NCBI RefSeq assembly: GCF_024170505.1
Contig: NZ_JALJYG010000016.1
Coordinates: 1-36,121 of the forward strand
Length of the DNA stretch: 36,121 nucleotides
Direction: 5' to 3'
From: Methanocalculus alkaliphilus
GTDB taxonomy: Archaea > Halobacteriota > Methanomicrobia > Methanomicrobiales > Methanocorpusculaceae
Shown here piece after piece: positions 8,376 through 16,348 of the stretch (positions are counted from its first letter, which is position 1; every line of letters starts with the position of its first letter). Under the pieces are notes generated by a model that saw only the letters and a program-made list of their open reading frames with translations, was not told the DNA's origin and ran no database searches. A program made the position numbers and the translations under genes.

Positions 8376-9386
8376 TTATCTTCCCATATATTTCTTCATG
8401 ATCTGATAGCATGATGCCAGGGGACGATTGGTTTCAATAGTATAATATGGTTTTAATTCGGGGTTAAATCCTGATGCAAACTGTGTCAGCCGCGGCGTAT
8501 TAGCATGCATTATATTGACCTCCGTAAACCCCATCTCCTTTAACTCTTCTAAAAAGGTATAAAACATTAATTTATTTGCACCACCATCCCGGAAGTCGGG
8601 GGATAGAACTGCACCTCCGCTCCACGCGTACGCCCGTTTGTTATCCCAGATCCATACATATGATGCCAGAAGTTGGTCCGACGAGTCTTTAAGAACTCTC
8701 ATACCTCCTGAATGGGTTGATTGAAAAAAGTGTAATAATTTCTCATAATAAACCTCGCTAAAGGGGGGATGAGCGCCATGCTGTTGGAAAACTGTAGTGA
8801 GTAAATGAAAATAGGAATGAATGTCATCACTCTTTTCATAAGATAGATTTTTACTTTGAGCCATTTTGATGCTTTTCTTAACACTCGATGAAACGTTCGC
8901 TAAGGAAAAGCTGTTCAGATAGATATAATATGTATACGACACCCGCTCTTTCCAGCCACGCTGAAGAAAAGGACGAATATCCAGAAGATCCGGAGAGTTG
9001 CTAATCGATACTGAGGTGTACCGTTGACTTTTTATATAGTCGCAGATGGCATTGACACATCGATTATAGTCCATCTCAGTTTTCCGTATGTGTGCGTTCC
9101 CGACGTCATGATACAGTAGGCCACAAAACGGGGTGCCGGGTCCACCGGAGATGACATGAGTGCCGAGGAGGCCTCTGCTTTTTTCAAGTACTGAGCAGCC
9201 GCCCATGAGATCATCATGAACGAAATAACCAATTATCTTCAGCCTGCTGCGAGATGCCTGAGAAATAATCTCCAGATACCGACTTTTAGAAAAAATACTT
9301 CCTTGTGGTGATTCATCAACAAAAGCATCCCATACGGGATATTCCTCTTCTGTAAGAGGGCGGACCTGAGGGACCTCAAGACTCAT
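8376..9386 (-). CDS. FemAB/GNAT-like acyl- or aminoacyltransferase, paralogue 3
   Basis: 336-residue paralogue of the protein at 5875-6879, with the same blocks in the same order: QVRPLTEEEYPVWDAFVDES, PQGSIFSKSRYL, LMGGCSVLEKSRG, GPGTPFCGLLY, SISNSPDLLDIRPFL, TYYIYLNSF, ASYVWIWDNKRAYAWSGG and NIMHANTPRLTQFASGFNP. Its 3' end converges on the radical SAM gene with only 17 bp between the stop codons. It probably arose by duplication, with the radical SAM unit later inserted between copies or retained by selection. The start is the first ATG. Function as for the other paralogues; the acceptor is unknown. Confidence 0.8.
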   Translation of the reverse strand: MSLEVPQVRPLTEEEYPVWDAFVDESPQGSIFSKSRYLEIISQASRSRLKIIGYFVHDDLMGGCSVLEKSRGLLGTHVISGGPGTPFCGLLYHDVGNAHIRKTEMDYNRCVNAICDYIKSQRYTSVSISNSPDLLDIRPFLQRGWKERVSYTYYIYLNSFSLANVSSSVKKSIKMAQSKNLSYEKSDDIHSYFHLLTTVFQQHGAHPPFSEVYYEKLLHFFQSTHSGGMRVLKDSSDQLLASYVWIWDNKRAYAWSGGAVLSPDFRDGGANKLMFYTFLEELKEMGFTEVNIMHANTPRLTQFASGFNPELKPYYTIETNRPLASCYQIMKKYMGR

Positions 9387-9571
9387 ACTATCACATCAAT
9401 TCCAGGTTCTCCCGGATGCTTCGTTAACACTCTCCCTGATAAACAATATTTACACCGCCTGGATGGTATTAATATAAAATAACTGTATTACAATAATAAG
9501 TACACCCTGCAGCCTATGGAAGCTGATCCGGAGCTAACAGTTTATTGAGATTATCAGAGAGACAGATGTAC

Positions 9572-10603
9572 CTATGTATCCCGAAAAGCTTCTGCTATCT
9601 CCTCTCCGGTCGTCATCCATGCACCCTTCCCATGGCAGTATTCAAGTATCCTTTTATACACCCCCAACGTCTCCCCTTCCATAAAACTGTTATGCCAGAG
9701 TATGGTGATCACCCCATGGCATTGCTCCACAGTATCAATGAGGTGCCGGACGATCTCAAAGGCCAATCCTGGATCAAACTGCATATATCCATACAAGGTA
9801 TCATCCATGACAATTAGGGGAATTTCAACCAGTTTGATCTCCTTCTCTTCTGCACGATCATACGGCCTGAATGGGTAACACATTCCATTCCGAAAGCCGA
9901 CGCAGTCAGCATAGCCAAATGTGGTATCATACAGAAATCCGGCCTTCTCAAGATGATGCCATGTATCCGGAACCCTGAATCTGAGAAAGTGATTCCGATA
10001 ACCGGTGACCGGGTGGCCAACAACCTTCTCAAGCCGTGCCTTCTCAATCGATACCTGATCAGAGTCGCAGTATGCCTGGTGGCCCCCATGAAGACCAACC
10101 TCCCAGCCGGCATCATCGATCATCTCTATCTCTTCCTGAAGGTCCTGGATATCATATACATAATCCTGATCACCGGGGCTGAGAGACTTAAAATAGAAAC
10201 TGGATTTTGCCCCATAATACTCCTCAAGCGCCATTATCTTCTGAAAGTTACTGAGTGGGAGCTTTCTCGATCGCATGGAACATGCCGTTTGAATGCTCCG
10301 GCGTATCTCCCCTCGCTGGAAGGCTACGAATGAATCATACGCCTTTGAAGGTGTCGAGGTGTAGATACCATCAATATCATGTGTGAGACAGACCGCGAAG
10401 GGCTGGCCATCAGGATACTCCGGACAGTACCCCTGCCCGTGAAGGAATTGGGATGCAAGGGGTTTTAGGATTGTACGATTGGAACTGAGATAGTACGGAA
10501 AACGGTCATATTTATCCCTGTACCGACTCCCATACTCTTCAGCACTCGTGAAGAGATCCCAGATCGCAGGATCCTGCCTGAGAATATCATGCATCGACGT
10601 CAT
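9572..10603 (-). CDS. Polysaccharide deacetylase family protein (NodB-like)
   Basis: 343-residue member of the carbohydrate esterase 4/NodB superfamily, expected to remove N- or O-acetyl groups from a sugar in the local glycan. The metal-binding motif appears as LTHDID at residues 73-78, with the histidine pair in GLHGGHQAY (H172 and H175) and a conserved Arg in GYRNHFLRF (R203). ILWHNSF near residue 305 is the C-terminal His motif. The N-terminal 60 residues (PYYLSSNRTILKPLASQF) are typical of the archaeal and bacterial surface-polysaccharide subgroup. There is no signal peptide, so it would act in the cytoplasm on a lipid-linked or nucleotide-linked precursor. GGGGTGA sits just before the ATG. 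Confidence 0.82.
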   Translation of the reverse strand: MTSMHDILRQDPAIWDLFTSAEEYGSRYRDKYDRFPYYLSSNRTILKPLASQFLHGQGYCPEYPDGQPFAVCLTHDIDGIYTSTPSKAYDSFVAFQRGEIRRSIQTACSMRSRKLPLSNFQKIMALEEYYGAKSSFYFKSLSPGDQDYVYDIQDLQEEIEMIDDAGWEVGLHGGHQAYCDSDQVSIEKARLEKVVGHPVTGYRNHFLRFRVPDTWHHLEKAGFLYDTTFGYADCVGFRNGMCYPFRPYDRAEEKEIKLVEIPLIVMDDTLYGYMQFDPGLAFEIVRHLIDTVEQCHGVITILWHNSFMEGETLGVYKRILEYCHGKGAWMTTGEEIAEAFRDT

Positions 10604-10647
10604 ATTTCACCCCATAGTATTTATAATAAATTAATATATAAAATAAA

Positions 10648-10809
10648 CTATTTATCATCGCATCTTCCTCCCCACGGATGCTCTGAAAGGTGCTGCCACC
10701 GGTCATCCCCCCTCTCCTGATACGTATCTGCCAACGGGAAGGGCTCATCATCAAAGAAACCCATCTCCTGCTCAAGCATCACAAATGAGAGGAACAGAAT
10801 CAATTCCAC
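10648..10809 (-). CDS. Small acidic hypothetical ORF downstream of the sugar dehydrogenase
   Basis: An unrecognised frame follows the dehydrogenase on the same strand. It can start at GTG 10809, overlapping the dehydrogenase stop, or at ATG 10779. From the ATG it reads MLEQEMGFFDDEPFPL, then ADTYQERGDDRWQHLSE, and ends HPWGGRCDDK before TAG. The composition is GC-rich and protein-like, unlike the AT-rich DNA downstream. It could be a small real protein or the N-terminal stump of a longer gene lost by recombination at about 10650, where base composition changes sharply. Confidence 0.35.
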   Translation of the reverse strand: MELILFLSFVMLEQEMGFFDDEPFPLADTYQERGDDRWQHLSEHPWGGRCDDK

Positions 10810-12245
10810 TCCCCTCTCCCAACCCCCTTATACAGAAACCCTGCCTCCACCCATTTCTCCGGCTCCACAATATTCCTCCCATCCACGATCACCGGCCGCT
10901 CGCACCCACAGAACCGCTTCACCTGCTCAGGCACCAGTCCCCGGTATATCGCATGGCCGGTGAAGATCACCACGGCATCTGCATCGGTAAGTACCTCCTC
11001 AAGATCACCGGTGAGCCCGCCATCCGGGAGATCCGGTGACGTCGCAGGATCAACCCAGGGATCATGAACCCGAACTTCTGCTCCCGCCGCCCTTGCAGCC
11101 TTGAAATACGGTTCGGACGGGCTGTTCCGGGCATCATCGCTGTCGTTGATGAAAGCCCAGCCGAGGAGTGCGATCCGAGCGCCCGTGAGGGGCTTTCCCG
11201 CCTCTGCAAGGGCTGCTTTGGTGAGATGGAGCATATGCTCAGGCATGAAGTCGTTGATGTCACGGGCGAGGGTGTAGAGCGACTGCATCCCCTTGGGATA
11301 ATCAAGGGTGGAACCTGCAGACTGCACCCCCCGCTCCAGGTGATAGGTATCCTTCGTCAGGCAGTGTCCGCCGACGCCGGCACCGGGCCAGAGGATGGCA
11401 CGGGTGATCCCTTCGCCCTTCAGCGAGTCGATCCCGGCCCGGACATCATAGAAGTTCACGCCCATCGCCTCGCAATAGAGGGCGAGCTGGTTCGCAGCGG
11501 CAATCTGAAGGTCGCGGAAGGTATTCTCGGCGGTCTTCGTCACTTCGGCCGCGGTTGCGGTCATCGGGATGACGCGGCCGGTCGTCAGGACCGGGGTATA
11601 GAGTTCAACGGCCCGCATCGTAGAGACGCGATCGATCCCACCGATAATCCGGTCATGCTCGCGGATGTTTCTGAGGAGCCGGCCGACCATCACCCGCTCA
11701 GGGGCATGGGCGAGGGCGAAGTCCCGGCCGGCGACAAGCCCGGACTCCTCTTCGAGGATCTCCCGGGCCATCCCGACGGTGGTGCCGGGGGTGATGGTCG
11801 ACTCAAGGACGACGAGCATACCGGGTGTAAGGTTTGCACCGACATGCCGGAGGCCGTCGATGAGGGGGGTGAAGTCAGGGAGGAGATCAGCATGATCTTT
11901 AAATGGCGTCTGGATGGCGAGGCAGACGGCATCGCAGTCTGCGATCTTCGAAAAGTCCGGTGTGCAGGAGAAGGTTCCTGCATCGACAACCTTTTTGAGG
12001 AGCGGCTCAAGCCCCGGCTCCTCGCCTTTGAGTGGTGACTCGCCACGGTTCAGCATCGCGATCTTGTAGCCAGAGGTCGTTGAGTCCCGCTGAAACCCGT
12101 AGACATGTCTGATCCCGGGGATATCGGCGAAGAGGACTGCGGCGGGGATGCCGACATACCCCATGCCGATGACACCGATGGTCCTTATTGGCCCGCGTTC
12201 TGTGATGCGTGCTGCGAGATGATTCTCTGGGTGCTGGTCTGTCAT
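10800..12245 (-). CDS. UDP-N-acetyl-hexosamine 6-dehydrogenase (WecC/WbpA-like)
   Basis: Nucleotide-sugar dehydrogenase of the UDP-glucose/GDP-mannose family, which oxidises C6 of a UDP-HexNAc to a uronic acid using NAD+. The Rossmann motif is IGVIGMGYVGIP (residues 23-34). The catalytic half has AEVTKTAENTFRDLQIA with the conserved Lys at 237, and the nucleophilic Cys at 295 in GVGGHCLTKDTYH. At 481 residues it is slightly longer than usual because of a short N-terminal extension. It lies 29 bp downstream of the 2-epimerase, which favours UDP-ManNAc or a 2,3-diacetamido analogue as substrate; sequence alone does not separate WecC from WbpA/WbpO types. Confidence 0.9.
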   Translation of the reverse strand: MTDQHPENHLAARITERGPIRTIGVIGMGYVGIPAAVLFADIPGIRHVYGFQRDSTTSGYKIAMLNRGESPLKGEEPGLEPLLKKVVDAGTFSCTPDFSKIADCDAVCLAIQTPFKDHADLLPDFTPLIDGLRHVGANLTPGMLVVLESTITPGTTVGMAREILEEESGLVAGRDFALAHAPERVMVGRLLRNIREHDRIIGGIDRVSTMRAVELYTPVLTTGRVIPMTATAAEVTKTAENTFRDLQIAAANQLALYCEAMGVNFYDVRAGIDSLKGEGITRAILWPGAGVGGHCLTKDTYHLERGVQSAGSTLDYPKGMQSLYTLARDINDFMPEHMLHLTKAALAEAGKPLTGARIALLGWAFINDSDDARNSPSEPYFKAARAAGAEVRVHDPWVDPATSPDLPDGGLTGDLEEVLTDADAVVIFTGHAIYRGLVPEQVKRFCGCERPVIVDGRNIVEPEKWVEAGFLYKGVGRGEWN

Positions 12246-12274
12246 GGTCGTCTCCTCATGTGTTGTTGCTCGTA

Positions 12275-13357
12275 CTATCTCCTGTATTCTTTCTCAAATG
12301 CACTGATAATTCGTCTGATCCCGTCTGCGGCGGTGCCGTCGCCATAGTGTGCGGCGTGGTTTCCACAGCGGTCGCTATCCCCGGTCATCTGACGGACTGC
12401 TGAAATAATACGGCCGGTATCGGCACCTGCCAGCACGTTCCAGCCATCATCCACCGTCTCGATCCACTCGGTATTCTCCCGCAGGGTGATACAGGGGACC
12501 TGCAGGATATATGCCTCCTTCTGGACCCCGCCTGAGTCGGTGAGAACAGCGGCAGCCTGGGAGAGCAGCCGGAGCATATCCAGATAGGGGAGCGGGTCGA
12601 TGAGCCGGATAGTTCCTTTGGCAAGAATTCCATACTGTTCCAGGTATTTCCTCGTCCTCGGGTGTGCCGGGAAGATCACCGGCCGGTCAAGAGCGGCAAA
12701 TGCGGCAATGATAGATCTGAGGTTCTGCTCGAGATCGGTGTTGCTGGCACGGTGGACGGTGGCGAGGTAATAGGTGCCGGATTTGAGACCAAGCCGATCC
12801 AGAATACCTGATGTTGCAGCCAGCTCCCGGTTATAGAGGAGGGCATCGACCATCACATCCCCGACACGATGCACACCCTTCTGTATACCCTCGCGGGCAA
12901 GGTTTGCTACCCCGTTTTCAGTCGGGACAAAGAGGAGATCAGACGCATGGTCGGTGAGTACACGGTTGATCTCCTCAGGCATGCTGCGATCAAAGCTCCG
13001 GAGGCCGGCCTCAACATGCGCAACCGGGATATGCAGTTTTGCAGCAGCCAGTGCACCAGCAAGGGTGGAGTTGGTGTCGCCATAGACGAGGACCATATCC
13101 GGGGTTTCCTTCAGCAACACCTCTTCAATCGCGAGAATCATCCGGCCGGTCTGTGCCCCGTGGGACCCGGATCCGATCCCGAGGTGGTAGTCTGGTGTCG
13201 GGATGGATAGTTCCTCGAAGAAGACATCCGACATATTCTCATCATAATGCTGGCCGGTATGTACCAGGATCTCCTGGTGATCTGTTCTGAGTGCCCGTGA
13301 GACCGGTGCGCATTTGATGAACTGGGGCCGGGCGCCGATGATTGAAACGATCTTCAT
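12275..13357 (-). CDS. wecB: UDP-N-acetylglucosamine 2-epimerase (non-hydrolysing, WecB/WbpI-like)
   Basis: Interconverts UDP-GlcNAc and UDP-ManNAc, or the 2,3-diacetamido-uronic forms in WbpI-type enzymes. Motifs are MKIVSIIGARPQFIKCAP at the N-terminus, VYGDTNSTLAGALAA, HVEAGLRSFDRSMPEEINR, TVHRASNTD, IFPAHPRTRKYL and LTDSGGVQKEAY. The frame extends to 13378, but the family N-terminus and spacing choose ATG 13357. This ATG overlaps the TGA that ends the decayed PIN-toxin frame (ATGA), so translation may once have been coupled to the toxin gene. It is followed by the dehydrogenase after 29 bp. WecB versus WbpI cannot be settled; the neighbouring 3-oxidoreductase and aminotransferase lean toward WbpI. 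Confidence 0.9.
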   Translation of the reverse strand: MKIVSIIGARPQFIKCAPVSRALRTDHQEILVHTGQHYDENMSDVFFEELSIPTPDYHLGIGSGSHGAQTGRMILAIEEVLLKETPDMVLVYGDTNSTLAGALAAAKLHIPVAHVEAGLRSFDRSMPEEINRVLTDHASDLLFVPTENGVANLAREGIQKGVHRVGDVMVDALLYNRELAATSGILDRLGLKSGTYYLATVHRASNTDLEQNLRSIIAAFAALDRPVIFPAHPRTRKYLEQYGILAKGTIRLIDPLPYLDMLRLLSQAAAVLTDSGGVQKEAYILQVPCITLRENTEWIETVDDGWNVLAGADTGRIISAVRQMTGDSDRCGNHAAHYGDGTAADGIRRIISAFEKEYRR

Positions 13358-13604
13358 GAGGTCATCCTGTAATCCCAATAGGTATTTCGTATCGTTGTTT
13401 CGAGCAGAAATTGTATGGCTGCTGGTTTGAACAAAGGGTCGGTGCGTGCATGTGCAGTCTCATCAAGAACTGCTGATGGTGTAACGAGATAATAGATTTC
13501 CTAAGGTTTTTATAGATCGTATCTCTCTTTTCATGAAAACGCTCTTTGCGGTTTAAAAGCGCAATCCAGCAGACTGTATCGACAAAACAGAGATTATTCT
13601 TCAT
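13354..13604 (-). pseudogene. Decayed PIN-domain (VapC-like) toxin, frameshifted and truncated
   Basis: The first part reads LCFVDTVCWIALLNRKERFH, the start of a PIN ribonuclease with its first acidic residue in FVDT. After KNLRK, at about 13490, the reading frame has to change: the next frame gives IYYLVTPSAVLDETAHARTD, then PLFKPAAIQFLLE, matching the middle of a PIN domain with its conserved Glu. Without the shift the frame runs into unrelated residues. Even when repaired it is about 83 residues against about 130 for the family, and the last acidic motif is missing where the epimerase begins. It overlaps the antitoxin by about 11 nt. The protein is probably inactive. Confidence 0.7.
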
Positions 13605-13836
13605 GCACTCTCACTTTTGGCTTTCCATAGAGGTAATGATCATGCTCTATTGCCAGATCTGAAATTCCGGTATCACCAGCAAGGGATGAAATATTGAAGG
13701 CAGGATCATTCTCAACATCAGAATCTTCAACAGGAGTGGTCACGATGATGGTAGACCTTCTTCCGGCTTCCAGATGAACAGGCTTTGATGGCCGAAATAC
13801 TGATCCATCATACAGGACGTCCCTTGTTGTTGCCAT
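13594..13836 (-). CDS. AF2212-like (DUF104-type) antitoxin of a VapBC-like pair
   Basis: 80-residue protein with the usual antitoxin start: VLYDGSVFRPSKPVHLEAGR and a short beta-rich segment (STIIVTTPV). It then has SLAGDTGISDLAIEHDHYLY, the TGI-DLA-HDHYLYG motif common in antitoxins that partner PIN toxins. It should bind the toxin and its own promoter. The gene is complete and overlaps the broken toxin downstream, so it may be an orphan antitoxin. It sits between the sugar oxidoreductase and the 2-epimerase, an unusual place for a toxin-antitoxin module. Confidence 0.7.
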   Translation of the reverse strand: MATTRDVLYDGSVFRPSKPVHLEAGRRSTIIVTTPVEDSDVENDPAFNISSLAGDTGISDLAIEHDHYLYGKPKVRVHEE

Positions 13837-13911
13837 ACATACTCACCACGTCGTATCAGGTATACACATATGTTATCGTGATGTAATTCTCCTTCTGGTT
13901 CCTCTTTTGAT

Positions 13912-14831
13912 TTACCGCTTCATCTCCTCAATAACCCCTTCACAGATCCGGAGATTTGAGAGAGCCTGTTCAGGTGTCACCAGGAACGACGTCCCTTCAC
14001 GTACTGAGCGGACGAAGGCTTGAAGTTCGGCTTTCAATGGTTCAACCTTGTTGACCAGCACCTTCTCGATGATATTCTCCTGCCTGTAGAGGCCATTGGT
14101 CTGGTCATAGGTGTTTGGTTTTCGGTGAACATAGATCTCCTGGGTCATGAAGTCACCCTCGATCGTCATATTCTCCTCCTCAATGTAGATTGACCGGACC
14201 TTCTTTGCAGACTTCCGGGAAGCGGAGAGATAAAAGGACTTTTTTTCCCAAAAGATCCGAGTACAAGGGCAATATCCCCGTTACCCTGGGCAGAGAAGGT
14301 ATACTCCTGGTCCGGGAAGAAGGCATTGAAGAGGATATCAATATCATGAATCATCAGGTCCTCTATGACCGATGAACCACTCACCCGTGCAGAGGCGGGG
14401 TTGTGCCGGTGGAAGGCAATATACTCAGGATTTCTTGAAATTTTCTTCAGCTCCGCGACGATCGGGTTGAACCGCTCGATATGCCCGACCCCGACGATAA
14501 GATCCTCTGAGATACCCTGAATCAATGCTTCCCCTTCTGCTGCAGTGAGGCAGATCGGTTTTTCGATGAGGGCATGGACGCCTGCCTTCATCACCTTCAT
14601 TGCAGTATCGAAGTGGAACGGTGTCGGTACCGCAAGGGTCACGAGATCCACCTTGCGAAGGAGTGCCTCCATCGAAGGGCAGACCTCTGCTTCCGTCAAT
14701 GCTGCAATTTCTTCTGCACTCTTTGTGTTCAGATCATAGACATATGTCGCCCCGACCTCTTTCAACTCGCTGTAAACCCGAACATGGTTTCGCCCCATGA
14801 TTCCGGTCCCTATTACTCCAACATCCATCAT
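13912..14831 (-). pseudogene. Gfo/Idh/MocA-family oxidoreductase (WbpB-like), split by a frameshift
   Basis: NAD-dependent sugar oxidoreductase, in the Wbp pathway the 3-dehydrogenase acting on UDP-GlcNAcA. The N-terminal part (14831 down to about 14247) has MDVGVIGTGIMGRNHVRVY, VTLAVPTPFHF and the conserved EKP motif in ALIEKPICLTAAEG. The frame shifts at a run of seven A (7 T on the + strand at 14240-14246). The other frame continues SFYLSASRKSAKKVRSIYI, then EEENMTIEGDFMTQEIYVHR, and ends at 13912. Adding one base to the run restores a protein of about 306 residues, normal for the family. This may be a true inactivating deletion, a phase-variable tract or a sequencing error. Confidence 0.8.
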
Positions 14832-14915
14832 AGTGTACCCTCGATTGTTCTGGTTTCATCTGACACACACAATCATCTTATCAAATATAATTCCTTTTAT
14901 TCAAATCACTCTGCC

Positions 14916-16001
14916 TCATGGTGTCACCTCATTCAGACATTCAACAATATACCCACGTTCATCTGCTCCAACACCCGGATGTACCGGCAGGGAGAGCACC
15001 GATGCTGCCAGCTCCTCAGCAACCGGCAGTCTCAGGCCGGAGTCGTATATCGGCTGCCTGTGAAGCGGGACCGGGTAGTGGATTGCCGAACCAATCTCCT
15101 TCTCTTTCAGATATGCCATCAGGGCTTCACGGGAGAGCGGGGCATCACCGGTCACCCGGATCACATACTGGTGCCAGACAGGGGTGCAGCCGGGGGCGAT
15201 CCCGGGTGTCAGAATCCCGGGCACCCTGATATGGTCGTTGAAGTATGCTGCATTCTCCTGCCGTGCCCGGATAAATTCGTCCAGCTTTGATAACTGCACC
15301 CGCCCGATGGCGGCGGCGATATCGGTCATCCGGTAGTTATACCCGATACCGGTATGGAGATACTTCTCGGACTGCCCATGGTTGATGATCCGCCGGAGCC
15401 GTTCATGGAGGTGATCTGATCCGGTCGTCACCATCCCACCTTCACCGGTTGTCATATTCTTTGTTGCATAGAAGGAGAAGCAGGCGAGGTCCCCAAACGA
15501 ACCCACCTTTTCCCCATTGATCATCGCCCCGTGTGCCTGCGCCGCATCCTCGATGAAGGTCAGTGCATGATCTGAGGTGAGCTCCCGGAGGGTGACGGCG
15601 TCGCAGGGGTGTCCGTAGAGATGCACCCCGATCACCGCTTTTGTCTTTGACGTTATATTTTCCACGATTGAGCCGGGATCGATACAGCAGGTATCTCGTC
15701 TGACATCGGCAAAGACCGGTGTTGCCCCGGTCATCGAGACGGAGGATGCGGTTGCAAAGAAGGTGAATGCAGGCAGAATCACCTCATCGCCGGGACCCAC
15801 ACCTGAGGCAAGGAGGGCGGCATGGAGGGCTGCGGTGCCGTTGTTGACGGCGACTGCATATTTTGTACCGCAATATGCGGAAAACTCGTCTTCAAAGGCT
15901 CTTGTGATCGGCCCTTCGGCTATGATACCGGATGCAAGGACCGAGGCGACGGCATCTGACTCCTCTGTGCCGAGGGATGGGCGTGCAATTGGAACATTCA
16001 T
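14916..16001 (-). CDS. DegT/DnrJ/EryC1-family sugar aminotransferase (WbpE-like)
   Basis: PLP-dependent aminotransferase that converts a UDP-keto-sugar to an amino-sugar, usually with glutamate as donor. Visible motifs are NNGTAALHAALLASGVGPGD, EVILPAFTFFATA, FIEDAAQAHGA with the PLP-binding Asp (D152 from the chosen start) and SFYATKNMTTGEGG with the Schiff-base Lys (K181). YNYRMTDIAAAIGRVQLSKL is also typical. The frame reaches 16058, but MNVPIARPSLG at 16001 matches the family N-terminus. With the MocA-family gene 84 bp downstream it forms the oxidation/transamination pair that makes 3-amino-3-deoxy sugars, consistent with a 2,3-diamino-uronic acid product. Confidence 0.88.
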   Translation of the reverse strand: MNVPIARPSLGTEESDAVASVLASGIIAEGPITRAFEDEFSAYCGTKYAVAVNNGTAALHAALLASGVGPGDEVILPAFTFFATASSVSMTGATPVFADVRRDTCCIDPGSIVENITSKTKAVIGVHLYGHPCDAVTLRELTSDHALTFIEDAAQAHGAMINGEKVGSFGDLACFSFYATKNMTTGEGGMVTTGSDHLHERLRRIINHGQSEKYLHTGIGYNYRMTDIAAAIGRVQLSKLDEFIRARQENAAYFNDHIRVPGILTPGIAPGCTPVWHQYVIRVTGDAPLSREALMAYLKEKEIGSAIHYPVPLHRQPIYDSGLRLPVAEELAASVLSLPVHPGVGADERGYIVECLNEVTP

Positions 16002-16348
16002 TGCTCTACCAAGGGATATGTTGCTTTTTAGTATATTTTGCATTATATAAATATACATCTATTCACCATTACCTATGTGGTGAGGGTGTCATACAGATGC
16101 ACAATACGAAATATGCTGAAAAATGGCGCAATGCATGCTTCTGTCGCGATGCAGGAATGCATCCTACATTACACTCCGGATCAGGGTCAGCCGCATCCTG
16201 GAAGAGGGTGTGTGGTCAGGGGCGGTGCCGGCGATACATACGGCATCGTACGGGCAGATGAATCGCCGGGCGTGATCATCTCTCCTGCCGCGTAGTCGGG
16301 TGGTCGGCCGGGGGGATCATCGCCCGGATCAGGCTGAAGAAGCAGGGG
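16002..16348. other. Intergenic region without a convincing gene
   Basis: This gap separates the aminotransferase from the ATGA-coupled unknown operon. The part next to the aminotransferase (16030-16100) is AT-rich and probably holds its promoter. The remainder (16120-16340) is GC-rich, with short open frames on both strands but nothing recognisable. It may be remnant coding DNA. Confidence 0.3.

Noticed and set aside
11064-12038. Long open frame (324 codons) on the + strand opposite the sugar dehydrogenase
   Set aside because: It is the antisense of a clearly conserved dehydrogenase in GC-rich DNA and has no protein-family features.
14574-15290. 238-codon + strand frame spanning the oxidoreductase and aminotransferase genes
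   Set aside because: It is antisense to two recognised genes, and its composition is that expected of a shadow frame.
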